The notes under the pieces: generated by a model
Database searches by the model: none
Seen by the model: only the letters and a program-made list of their open reading frames with translations
Told to the model about the DNA's origin: nothing
Shown here: piece after piece, positions 7,737 to 14,634 of the stretch
Layout: the number at the start of each line of letters is the position of its first letter
How positions within the stretch are numbered: position 1 is the stretch's first letter
From: Alphaproteobacteria bacterium
Lineage (GTDB): Bacteria > Pseudomonadota > Alphaproteobacteria > G02398745 > G023898745
NCBI GenBank assembly: GCA_027366195.1
Contig: DAHXKW010000057.1
Coordinates: forward strand, 1-15,445
Length of the DNA: 15,445 bases
Reading direction: 5' to 3'
Program-made: the position numbers and the translations under genes

Positions 7737-8663
7737 ATGTTTTTGCAACAACTTGCAGCAATTATTCAGCTATGGATTGGCAAATTACCAAGTAATGTAA
7801 GAACTTGTCAGGTTTCAGATGGCATCCTTGGTTTGCTTACTTTCATTGGGTTAACGTTACAAAATACATGTGCCCAGCAAGTATTACCAAATCCAGTTGG
7901 TATAGGTGCAAGCAACCCTTTAATTAATTTTTGGCATAATGTTCAAGATGGATTACTTGCTCAACAAACACTGTTACAAAATCTCATTAGCCAGGGTTTT
8001 TTAACTTCTGCTGATTTAAATCTTTTGACTGCCAGTACCATCTCAGCTCTCAGCCAACAAACGCCACCAAATCCAACGGTACCAGTTATTACCGTTGTTT
8101 TGAAAATTATTGTTGGAACACTTTCTATATATTTTAAGAATCATGATGGATCTTCCAGATCTTGGGCGTTATTATTTTTACTATACTTTTTATCCCACCC
8201 TACCCTTACATGTAACCTTACAGATTTAGAAGAGTTATTTGCATATTTATTTAATCAAGGCCGGCAGCCGGTGAAAATTTGTCAGATCAATGATCCATGT
8301 ATTCCTTGTTTGGTATCAGACCAAAATTGTATTCCTGCCTTTGTGCCAACAAGTTGTTGCGAACAGAGAAACAGTTGCGAATCTAAGCCTAAATGTAAGA
8401 CAAAACATTCTGAAGATCCCGTGTGTTGGTTTTCACATCGCACGAAGTATGTAAATATAGCAAAATTTCGGGTTGAAAAAGCAAGTGAATTCATTCTAAA
8501 ACGCCTAGCAAATGATGCAAAAACATTGATGAAGAGTTCAAGTAGCAGATTCGATATGTGTACTTTGTGTCATATTTTTCAAAAGATGCTACTTGTTTCG
8601 ATGTTTGTAGATTGCCCTAATGCCTGTTGTGATACAGAAAATACCGGAGGAAAAAAATGTTAA
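7737..8663 (+). CDS. Unrecognised cysteine-rich protein with hydrophobic segments
   Basis: I do not recognise this 308-residue protein. It has 18 cysteines, 15 of them after residue 180, including CxxC pairs CIPC (188-191) and CTLC (275-278) and CC doublets at 207-208 and 297-298. The last residue is also Cys. The N-terminal half is hydrophobic to neutral. A strongly hydrophobic stretch lies at about 116-133 (VPVITVVLKIIVGTLSIY) and another at 143-153 (WALLFLLYFLS), so two membrane helices are possible. A weaker hydrophobic run at 29-49 ends in Ala-Gln-Gln. No clear signal peptide is seen. The 3' end overlaps the next gene by 7 bases and supplies its Shine-Dalgarno, so the two are probably translationally coupled. 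The long intact frame, candidate promoter and coupling argue for a real gene. Function is unknown; metal binding or disulfide-stabilised envelope protein are both possible. Confidence 0.75.
   Translation: MFLQQLAAIIQLWIGKLPSNVRTCQVSDGILGLLTFIGLTLQNTCAQQVLPNPVGIGASNPLINFWHNVQDGLLAQQTLLQNLISQGFLTSADLNLLTASTISALSQQTPPNPTVPVITVVLKIIVGTLSIYFKNHDGSSRSWALLFLLYFLSHPTLTCNLTDLEELFAYLFNQGRQPVKICQINDPCIPCLVSDQNCIPAFVPTSCCEQRNSCESKPKCKTKHSEDPVCWFSHRTKYVNIAKFRVEKASEFILKRLANDAKTLMKSSSSRFDMCTLCHIFQKMLLVSMFVDCPNACCDTENTGGKKC
8646..8650 (+). promoter_or_regulatory. Strong Shine-Dalgarno inside the upstream gene
   Basis: GGAGG at 8646-8650 lies 6 bases before ATG 8657. It is the clearest ribosome-binding site noticed in the window; most other genes lack an obvious one. 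It fixes the start of the second cysteine-rich gene and implies high or coupled translation. Confidence 0.8.
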
Positions 8664-9022
8664 ATCATCAAATACTGAATAATATTGATTGTGCGTTGAA
8701 TGAGTGTTGCGATAAAGATTGTACGGATATCAATATAAAAAAACTCATGTTGGCATTACGTCAATTAGAGGTAAAACTTTGCGAAGATGATCATTCTAAA
8801 GCAATAGGTAATCACGCCAATCTCTTACACCAAGAAGTTGTTTGTGATGCACCATCCTCATGCCCACAAGTATTGCCTCTAACAGGTGACGAGCAGGGTC
8901 GTGTACGTAACATTTTTAATTGTGAATTTACTAACGTACTTCTGCTTGGAATAATTATTGGAATATTTGTTGGATTTTTAGTGTATGTATTTAATAAAAC
9001 AGGTTGTCAATATTGTTATTAA
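8657..9022 (+). CDS. Unrecognised small cysteine-rich protein with C-terminal glycine-zipper membrane helix
   Basis: 121 residues, 10 of them cysteine (12, 17, 18, 22, 42, 63, 69, 89, 117, 120); not recognised. The N-terminal 90 residues are soluble and partly helical (about 24-44, KKLMLALRQLEVKL). A single membrane helix follows at about 93-112 (NVLLLGIIIGIFVGFLVYVF), and the protein ends in a CQYCY tail. Within the helix, G98, G102 and G106 form a GxxxGxxxG glycine zipper, a pattern known to support close helix packing and oligomers. There is no signal peptide, so the layout is tail-anchored with the CxxC just past the membrane. The GGAGG site and the 7-base overlap make it the partner of the preceding gene. 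It could be one half of a two-component membrane or toxin/immunity pair, or a structural envelope protein; nothing seen decides this. Confidence 0.75.
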   Translation: MLNHQILNNIDCALNECCDKDCTDINIKKLMLALRQLEVKLCEDDHSKAIGNHANLLHQEVVCDAPSSCPQVLPLTGDEQGRVRNIFNCEFTNVLLLGIIIGIFVGFLVYVFNKTGCQYCY

Positions 9023-9025
9023 CTA

Positions 9026-9050
9026 TGATACAATCATCTAAGAATTCTTA
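9026..9050 (+). promoter_or_regulatory. Candidate ftsL-ftsI promoter with palindrome at the start site
   Basis: An extended -10, TG-A-TACAAT (9026-9034), lies in the 40-base gap between the cysteine-rich pair and ftsL. TTGTCA (9004-9009) is a possible -35 at a long 19-base spacing. A perfect 12-base palindrome TAAGAATTCTTA (9039-9050) covers the expected transcription start and could be an operator. Support is by pattern only. Confidence 0.35.
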
Positions 9051-9062
9051 TAAATTATAGTA

Positions 9063-9329
9063 TTGTTTTTGAATCATTATTTAAGTACAATTTTATACTG
9101 TATCATCCCGCTTATTATGGTTTTTATGTTTAAATTCCATATTTCAGAACTTTGTAGCTATAATCGAACTATAGAGCGTACTATTGCACAACGACAGGAC
9201 GAGCTTCGGACATTACAAGCGGAATGGACATATTTAAATTCACCAAGACGTTTACGTCAATTAGCTGTAGATGTTTTAAAAATGAAGCCAACTGAATTGA
9301 ATCAAATGGTTAAGGATGATGCTTCTTAA
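9063..9329 (+). CDS. ftsL: Cell division protein FtsL (small bitopic protein)
   Basis: 88 residues with the FtsL layout: a short N-terminus, one membrane helix (about residues 7-24, LSTILYCIIPLIMVFMFK), then a periplasmic coiled-coil region ending in ELRTLQAEWTYLNSPRRLRQLA. The EW.YL..P.RL..LA pattern is typical of FtsL in alphaproteobacteria. In known divisomes FtsL joins FtsB and FtsQ to activate FtsWI. The only starts that keep the membrane helix are TTG codons (9063 or 9069); the first internal Met lies within the helix. The end overlaps ftsI by 14 bases, the usual neighbour. The usual upstream gene rsmH (mraW) is absent, replaced by the cysteine-rich pair. Confidence 0.82.
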   Translation: MFLNHYLSTILYCIIPLIMVFMFKFHISELCSYNRTIERTIAQRQDELRTLQAEWTYLNSPRRLRQLAVDVLKMKPTELNQMVKDDAS

Positions 9330-10998
9330 GGTTAACTGGCATATATCGTTATGGAAAGAAAATGTTGCACATGAGCGGCGTCTTAAGGATGCACGTTCTC
9401 GAATTACTATTATCTTGGCATGTGCTTTGGCCATTTATTCCGCAGTTCTTGGGCGTTTGACTTATCTAGGCTACAACAGCTGCTCTCCGGCTGCTATGTT
9501 TTTAAAATCAGATCTAAATGCAACAAAACGTGGGTCAATATATGATTGTGCCGGTAATATTTTGGCAACCGACGTTTTAGGGTACACTTTATTTGCTGAC
9601 GCTCAATTAATTTTAGATCCTAAAGAAACGGCTAAGCAATTGAAACGTGTACTTCCTAGTTTATCAGCGAAAGAAATTTACTTTAAATTAAAAACAAAGA
9701 AGCGCTATATCCCTATTTGTAAAAATGTTTCTCCTCAAACTAAAAAGATTTTGCAAGAATTAGGTTTGCCAGGTTTGTTCTTTAGAGCGACTTATTCTCG
9801 AGTTTACCCTCATGGTAGAAGTTGCGCCCACGTTCTTGGGTTTTGTGATGAGAATTCACATGGTTTATCTGGTATTGAAAAAGCTTTTGATAAAGATTTA
9901 TGTGAAAAAAAGAAATCCATCTATCTATCTTTGCATGTTGGGTTCCAGGAAATGGCCCGGGATATCCTTGCAGAAGGAATAAAAAAATTCAAGGCTAAAG
10001 GTGGTAACGTTTTGATGATGGACCAAGATGGTCAAATTATGTGTGCGGTATCTCTACCAGATTTTGAAGGTGACGGTGGAGACCCCAGCGAAAAAATTGA
10101 AGGCGCATTTGATCGTAATTTTCAAGGGTGTTACGAACCTGGCTCTGTGCTGAAAATCATAAATACTACTATTGGTTTGGCAACGAAAACCGCTGATTGG
10201 TCGTCTTCTTATGATGCTAGACATCCTGTGCGCTTAGGTCGGTTTGTCGTTGACGATTTCCGTCCTAAAAGGCGTATTTTATCATTTGAAGAAGTCTTTA
10301 AATTTTCTTCCAATATTGGACATATGCAAATATCAACACGTTTTGGTGGCCCAAAGGTTCAACAGTATTTTTTCAAAAAATTAGGATTGCTGAAGAAGCT
10401 AAAACTGGAAATCCCCGTGGCCAGGACTCGGCCACCTAGAAAATGGGGTGAGATTGAATCTAAAACTATGTCATATGGTTATGGAGTCGCTTTTGCTCCT
10501 ATTACATTTTTACGTATTGTGGCGACCATTCTTAATGATGGATATACTATTTTTCCAACTTTATTAAAACGTACGCCTGATGATTTAAGGGCTTTAAGAA
10601 TACGAAGACAAAACAAAAAACCTGTTGTCGAAAAAGAAGTCTCTGCTACCATTCAGAAGCTCATGCGCATTGTTATTTTAGAGGGGACAGGAAGATCGGC
10701 AAATATAGATGGGCTTTATTTATTTGGTAAAACAGGTACAGCAGAATCTCTTGTTGATGGTCGGTATAGAAAAGATAGCCGAATAACAACATTTATCTGG
10801 TCTGTTGTTACCCCAGATGGTCGGAAATTTTATGGTTTAACCATGTTAGATAATCCACAGGCTATTGAAGGGACTCATGGATTTACTACAGCAGGGTGGA
10901 ATGTTGTGCCTATCACAAAAGAAATCATAAAAACCATGATTCCCATTTTGAATATCACTCCTCAACCCGCTCCTACAGAAAACTGTCAGTCAGCTTAG
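9316..10998 (+). CDS. ftsI: Penicillin-binding protein FtsI (PBP3), septal peptidoglycan transpeptidase
   Basis: FtsI cross-links peptidoglycan at the division septum. The 560-residue protein has a membrane anchor at about 28-47, then the class B PBP pedestal (TKRGSIYDCAGNILA, RVYPHGRSCAHVLGFCDENSHGLSGIE). The transpeptidase motifs are complete: SxxK as S277-V-L-K280 in YEPGSVLK, SxN as S331-S-N333, and KTGT at 472-475. The pedestal supports FtsI over other class B PBPs, as does its place directly after ftsL with a 14-base overlap. The first Met codons are adjacent (9316, 9319), with AAGG immediately before 9316 and so poorly spaced; the true start could be slightly further in. The TAG stop overlaps the stop of the convergent carrier gene. 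murE, normally next, is missing, so this is a two-gene fragment of the division cluster. The tail is proline-rich (ITPQPAPT). Confidence 0.95.
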   Translation: MMLLKVNWHISLWKENVAHERRLKDARSRITIILACALAIYSAVLGRLTYLGYNSCSPAAMFLKSDLNATKRGSIYDCAGNILATDVLGYTLFADAQLILDPKETAKQLKRVLPSLSAKEIYFKLKTKKRYIPICKNVSPQTKKILQELGLPGLFFRATYSRVYPHGRSCAHVLGFCDENSHGLSGIEKAFDKDLCEKKKSIYLSLHVGFQEMARDILAEGIKKFKAKGGNVLMMDQDGQIMCAVSLPDFEGDGGDPSEKIEGAFDRNFQGCYEPGSVLKIINTTIGLATKTADWSSSYDARHPVRLGRFVVDDFRPKRRILSFEEVFKFSSNIGHMQISTRFGGPKVQQYFFKKLGLLKKLKLEIPVARTRPPRKWGEIESKTMSYGYGVAFAPITFLRIVATILNDGYTIFPTLLKRTPDDLRALRIRRQNKKPVVEKEVSATIQKLMRIVILEGTGRSANIDGLYLFGKTGTAESLVDGRYRKDSRITTFIWSVVTPDGRKFYGLTMLDNPQAIEGTHGFTTAGWNVVPITKEIIKTMIPILNITPQPAPTENCQSA

Positions 10999-12191
10999 CG
11001 TTTTATCTTTTTCATTACGTAAAAGTTATGGAATTGCATTTTTGACCACACACGTTCAAACAAACGACACATGGCGCCATTCCCTATAACATTCGAACTG
11101 GTTACTATCGGGTCTAAAACTACATTAAGGGCCAGGATAATGGCTATCATGTCTGGTGTGAAGTTTAGATAAAATTCATAGATAGGTAGCATGACAAAAA
11201 TTGCGCCGCCAATCACAGCCGATGTGGCAAAACGTGCTAATACAAATATCACACTGAATTTGAGCCATATTTCAAAAGAGGGGATTTTCCCGAAAAATTG
11301 ATGATAAAGAACGAAACATAAAAATGTGTTGGTAATGCAATCTCCAATTTGCTGTATGTTGGTTGTTGCTGGGATAATGGCTTCTGCTAAATGTGGTTCT
11401 TCTAAATTCTTCGCTGTGCCTTTTATAGTCCAAGGCATAGTAGACAAGCTACAGCCGGAGGATAAGGCTATTGACCAAGCTGGAATTAAATTTTTAACGT
11501 GCTGAATCATTGTCTTGATTTTGAATTTTGCGCCTATTCCAAAAACGAGGCTTATATAAATGAAAATAGCTAAAATTAACCACAGCACAACGGGCCCATA
11601 ATTTTTAAAGACGTGCATTAATATACCAGAGCAATACATGTGCGCTGCAAAACCTAAGATGAAAATGGGAATAAGCCTGCTGAAAAATTGCGTCAATATG
11701 ATTTGCATTATTTTTTTTCCGAAATGTATTCCTTTAATCAATTGTGGATTTTGAATCAATGCAGCTATACAGCCTAAACTCAGTCCAACGATTGATCCTT
11801 TATCAGCTGACCACCATGATGGTTTTACAAAAGGCAAGCGCCACAAAGCTTTAAAATTTTCATCTAAAGTGGTTATTTGGACTGAAGGTAGATGATCAAC
11901 CAAAGCATTACCCCAAAAGTAGCTATACCAGGCGCAAGAAAAATTTGATAAAGCCTCAAAAATTATAATTGCCACAATGAATAAAGGTGCTTTTTTTTCA
12001 AAACCAGCTACTGTATTAGCGATAAAAAAACCTACCGTAAATGGCATCATCCACACAAGGAGGTCTTTAATGAACAAACTAATCGTATAGAAAGTCTGAT
12101 GAGTATGTATTGGTAGGTAAGCTGCGAAAAGTAAATAAAATGCAAGAACCAAAATTGTTTGTACAGCGCGTTGTTGTATTACAAAAAACAT
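10995..12191 (-). CDS. SDF-family (dicarboxylate/amino acid:cation symporter) transporter, divergent binding site
   Basis: 398 residues, largely hydrophobic, with the glutamate-transporter (SDF) order of features: first hairpin SSGCSLSTMP (244-253), TM7 region PATTNIQQIGDCI (274-286), second hairpin ATSAVIGGAIFVML (322-335), TM8 ALNVVLDPIVTSSNVIGNG (354-372). Members import C4-dicarboxylates, Glu/Asp or neutral amino acids with Na+ or H+. Compared by eye with GltPh, the NMDGT motif reads NIQQIG. The TM8 pattern D..RT..N...D reads D360..VT..N367...N: the Arg that binds the substrate side-chain carboxylate is Val, and a sodium-site Asp is Asn. Substrate and ion coupling are therefore probably not the classical ones. 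The gene lies 60 bases downstream of hrcA on the same strand and shares stop-codon bases with ftsI. Confidence 0.85.
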   Translation of the reverse strand: MFFVIQQRAVQTILVLAFYLLFAAYLPIHTHQTFYTISLFIKDLLVWMMPFTVGFFIANTVAGFEKKAPLFIVAIIIFEALSNFSCAWYSYFWGNALVDHLPSVQITTLDENFKALWRLPFVKPSWWSADKGSIVGLSLGCIAALIQNPQLIKGIHFGKKIMQIILTQFFSRLIPIFILGFAAHMYCSGILMHVFKNYGPVVLWLILAIFIYISLVFGIGAKFKIKTMIQHVKNLIPAWSIALSSGCSLSTMPWTIKGTAKNLEEPHLAEAIIPATTNIQQIGDCITNTFLCFVLYHQFFGKIPSFEIWLKFSVIFVLARFATSAVIGGAIFVMLPIYEFYLNFTPDMIAIILALNVVLDPIVTSSNVIGNGAMCRLFERVWSKMQFHNFYVMKKIKR

Positions 12192-12236
12192 GAGTGGGAT
12201 TGAAGAATAGCGTAGCCCATTTTAATCCAAAATAAT

Positions 12237-12252
12237 AATACTGGGAAGTATT
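12237..12252 (-). terminator. Weak hairpin between hrcA and the SDF carrier gene
   Basis: AATACT and AGTATT arms (12247-12252 and 12237-12242) form a 6-bp stem with a 4-base loop, followed on the minus strand by an A/T-rich TATTATTATTTT stretch. The stem overlaps the first base of the hrcA stop codon as read on the + strand. It is AT-rich and short, so at best a leaky attenuator between the two genes. Confidence 0.25.
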
Positions 12253-13289
12253 TACATGTGCAGTAATTTAGAAATCAGTTTAGCCGAATAATTAACCATG
12301 GGGATGATGCGACGATAATTCATGTGTATTGGACCAATAACTCCTATTAGGCCAACGATTTTTTGTTCTAGGTTTTTATAAGGACTAACAACAAGGGAGT
12401 ATCCAGATTTTTTAAACAACTCATGCTCAGAACCAATAAAAATTTTTATGCCTTCAGCATCTAAAGAAGATTGAATTAATTTGCTGGCTGTTTCTTTACG
12501 TTCTAGAGTGGAAAAAAGATTTTTAATTTGCTCCAGCTCTTCTATGGTTTGTATATTTTTAAGTAATTGTGATTGTCCGTGTATGAGAAGCGAGCCATCA
12601 TCATCACCTTTCAATCCAAAAGCAAGGCCTTGTTGAATTAAGAAAGCGCTTAGCTCGTCTAATTGATGGCGTTCTTTGGTAAGTGCTTTTTGGATAATTT
12701 CCATGCTTTCTTCAAGAGTATTATCGATGAGGTAACTATTAATAAACCGAGAAGCAGAATGGAGCTGGTTGGGTGTAATTCCTTCGGGTAGCGAAATGAT
12801 TCTGTTTTCTATAGTCCCTTCATTTGATACCATAACAACCAAGCCCTTGTTATCAGACAAATGTAGGAATTCAATATGTTTAATGCGTACATTTTCTGCT
12901 TTAGGGGCAATTACTATGGATGCGCAGTGTGAAAGATCAGCTAAAATATGAGATGTATCTGTAATTATATCATCTAAATTTTTATTGCGTTTTGTAGCAT
13001 ATTGCTCAAATTGTGCGCGTTCTTGGGGCGTTAATTCCTTTTGCTCAAGTAGGCCATCAATAAAAAACCTAAGACCTTTAACAGTGGGGATTCTTCCTGC
13101 AGATGTATGAGGTGAGTAGAGCAACCCGGCTTCTTCAAGGTCAACCATGATATTGCGGATGGTGGCGGGGGATAATATGGTTTCTAGGTGCTCAGATAGT
13201 GTTTTAGAGCCAACGGGGCCACCCTGATCGACGTAAATTTCAACAAGAGATTTGAAAATCTCTAAGGAACGTTTGTCAAGACTCTGCAT
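12252..13289 (-). CDS. hrcA: Heat-inducible transcription repressor HrcA
   Basis: HrcA represses chaperone operons (groESL, dnaK or grpE) by binding the CIRCE element; GroEL keeps it active. The 345-residue length is normal. The N-terminal winged helix carries the family signature GPVGSKTLSEHL, SPATIRNIMVDLEEAGLLYSPHTSAGRIPT (about 24-70), followed by GLRFFID. The GAF-like middle region and dimer domain extend to the conserved end VGLIGVIGPIHMNYRRIIPMVNY. ATG 13289 is the only sensible start; no clear Shine-Dalgarno is visible. The gene is divergent from the MFS gene and upstream of the SDF carrier. dnaK, dnaJ, grpE and groEL are not in the window, and no CIRCE consensus (TTAGCACTC-N9-GAGTGCTAA) is found upstream. 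Confidence 0.96.
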   Translation of the reverse strand: MQSLDKRSLEIFKSLVEIYVDQGGPVGSKTLSEHLETILSPATIRNIMVDLEEAGLLYSPHTSAGRIPTVKGLRFFIDGLLEQKELTPQERAQFEQYATKRNKNLDDIITDTSHILADLSHCASIVIAPKAENVRIKHIEFLHLSDNKGLVVMVSNEGTIENRIISLPEGITPNQLHSASRFINSYLIDNTLEESMEIIQKALTKERHQLDELSAFLIQQGLAFGLKGDDDGSLLIHGQSQLLKNIQTIEELEQIKNLFSTLERKETASKLIQSSLDAEGIKIFIGSEHELFKKSGYSLVVSPYKNLEQKIVGLIGVIGPIHMNYRRIIPMVNYSAKLISKLLHM

Positions 13290-13319
13290 GGTGACTTAAA
13301 AAGTTGACCTTTATATAGC

Positions 13320-13349
13320 ATTTAGTTAGGCTAAATTAACACATGTCAA
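13320..13349 (-). promoter_or_regulatory. Candidate hrcA promoter with overlapping palindrome
   Basis: On the minus strand a perfect TTGACA -35 lies at 13344-13349. The best -10-like hexamers (TAACTA, ACTAAA) follow 15-17 bases downstream and are poor. They fall within a dyad ATTTAG-N5-CTAAAT (13320-13336), so a repressor bound there would block the promoter. The dyad is centred in the 70-base gap between divergent hrcA and the MFS gene and could serve both. A + strand TTGACC (13304-13309) could be the MFS -35. Confidence 0.35.
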
Positions 13350-13359
13350 GAGCGAGCTC

Positions 13360-14634
13360 ATGATTTCCAGGAAGAATTTGTCCCCTTGGTTTATATGGGG
13401 AATCCTGGCAGCTTTTTATTTATACGAATTAATGCTGCGTAGTTCGCCTGGTGTGATGACAAGCGATCTGATGGGGCATTACCAGATAGGATCTGGTAAG
13501 CTTGGTTTATTATCATCCGCTTGGTATTATCCCTACATTTTCTTACAAATTCCTTGTGGAATAATACTTGATGCATTTGGCGTACGTTGGGTTATTGTTT
13601 TATCTGCTTGTGTTTCCAGTTTGGGTATTTACCTGTTTTCTCAGGGAGATTCATTTGCAGAAGCAGTAATTGCCAGGTTTCTTCTAGGTGCGGGATCTGC
13701 GTGTGTGTTTATTAGCTGTTTGAAAGTTGCTTCAGAATGGTTTGCTAAAGAAGATTTTGGAAAAGTTTGTGGTTTTACAAATATTATGGGGACTGTGGGG
13801 GGATTGTGTGCGGGATATCCGTTAGCTCTTGTTATCAGCAAAATTGGATGGCAGAATGCATGTTTTTATGCTTCTTGCATAGGTCTGTTTGTGACGATAT
13901 TGATATTTTTGTTTGTGTATGACAAGTCTGCCCACCACTATACGGCCAAAGATAGAAAAGATTTTATGTCTGGTTTGAATAACGCTGTTCGATCCAAGGA
14001 TATGTGGCTTATTGCCACATTTAATGCTGTTATGTATGTACCTATTACGGCTTTTACAGACCTATGGGCGGTTCCATTCCTGAAAAACGCCTATAATTTA
14101 CCGACAACAAAGGCGGCGTCAATCAGTATTCTTCTATATTTTGGTTCTGCTATTGGCAGTAGCTTTTGGCCGCGTGTGGCAGATCGATTTGGGAGCTATC
14201 TTAAAGTAATGCGGGTAGCATGTCTGATAACTATTGGTTTGTTTTGTATTGTTTTGCTGGGTAACAAGATACCTTTAATTGTGATGATTTGTACTATGCT
14301 TGCTGTTGGTATTGCGATTTCAGGCAAGATTCTTTCATTTGCCTGGGTGCATGCATTTTGTGATCCAATGCAGGTAGGCGTTGGTCTTGGATTCACGAAT
14401 GCGATTACTATGACATCAGGATTGATTTTTCAACCTCTGCTTGGATATATATTGGACGTGTTTTGGCAGGGTCAGTATGCTTTTGATGGGGTTAGAGCGT
14501 ATCCTGCAAATGCCTACAGTTATGCTATTGCTGTCATTCCAATTTTCCTGTTTTTAACCCTCTTCTTGTTATTTTTTATTAAAGAAACTCATCATAAGGC
14601 AAAAATCTCAATGCCATGTAAGTCAGTTGTTTAA
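13360..14634 (+). CDS. Major facilitator superfamily transporter
   Basis: 424 residues with about 12 predicted membrane helices in two six-helix halves. The central cytoplasmic loop (about 185-215, YDKSAHHYTAKDRKDFMSGL) is charged. The MFS motif between helices 2 and 3 is GIILDAFGVRWVI, fitting G-x(3)-D-x(2)-G-x-R. The second half repeats it as WPRVADRFGSYLKV. The early stretch ELMLRSSPGVMTSDLMGHY resembles MFS carriers common in Legionella, Coxiella and other intracellular bacteria, whose substrates are mostly unassigned. The substrate cannot be read from sequence. The ATG at 13360 gives a normal short N-terminus before helix 1. The TAA stop shares bases with the stop of the convergent downstream gene. 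Confidence 0.9.
   Translation: MISRKNLSPWFIWGILAAFYLYELMLRSSPGVMTSDLMGHYQIGSGKLGLLSSAWYYPYIFLQIPCGIILDAFGVRWVIVLSACVSSLGIYLFSQGDSFAEAVIARFLLGAGSACVFISCLKVASEWFAKEDFGKVCGFTNIMGTVGGLCAGYPLALVISKIGWQNACFYASCIGLFVTILIFLFVYDKSAHHYTAKDRKDFMSGLNNAVRSKDMWLIATFNAVMYVPITAFTDLWAVPFLKNAYNLPTTKAASISILLYFGSAIGSSFWPRVADRFGSYLKVMRVACLITIGLFCIVLLGNKIPLIVMICTMLAVGIAISGKILSFAWVHAFCDPMQVGVGLGFTNAITMTSGLIFQPLLGYILDVFWQGQYAFDGVRAYPANAYSYAIAVIPIFLFLTLFLLFFIKETHHKAKISMPCKSVV

Noticed and set aside
12769..12951. Plus-strand open frame within hrcA, and similar antisense frames within mutS, vgrG, the MFS gene and the gene at 8282-8494
   Set aside because: All lie opposite strongly supported or well-formed coding sequence, have no ribosome-binding site and show no recognisable motif.
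13290..13359. CIRCE element in the hrcA upstream region
   Set aside because: No TTAGCACTC or GAGTGCTAA half-site is present, even allowing a few mismatches.
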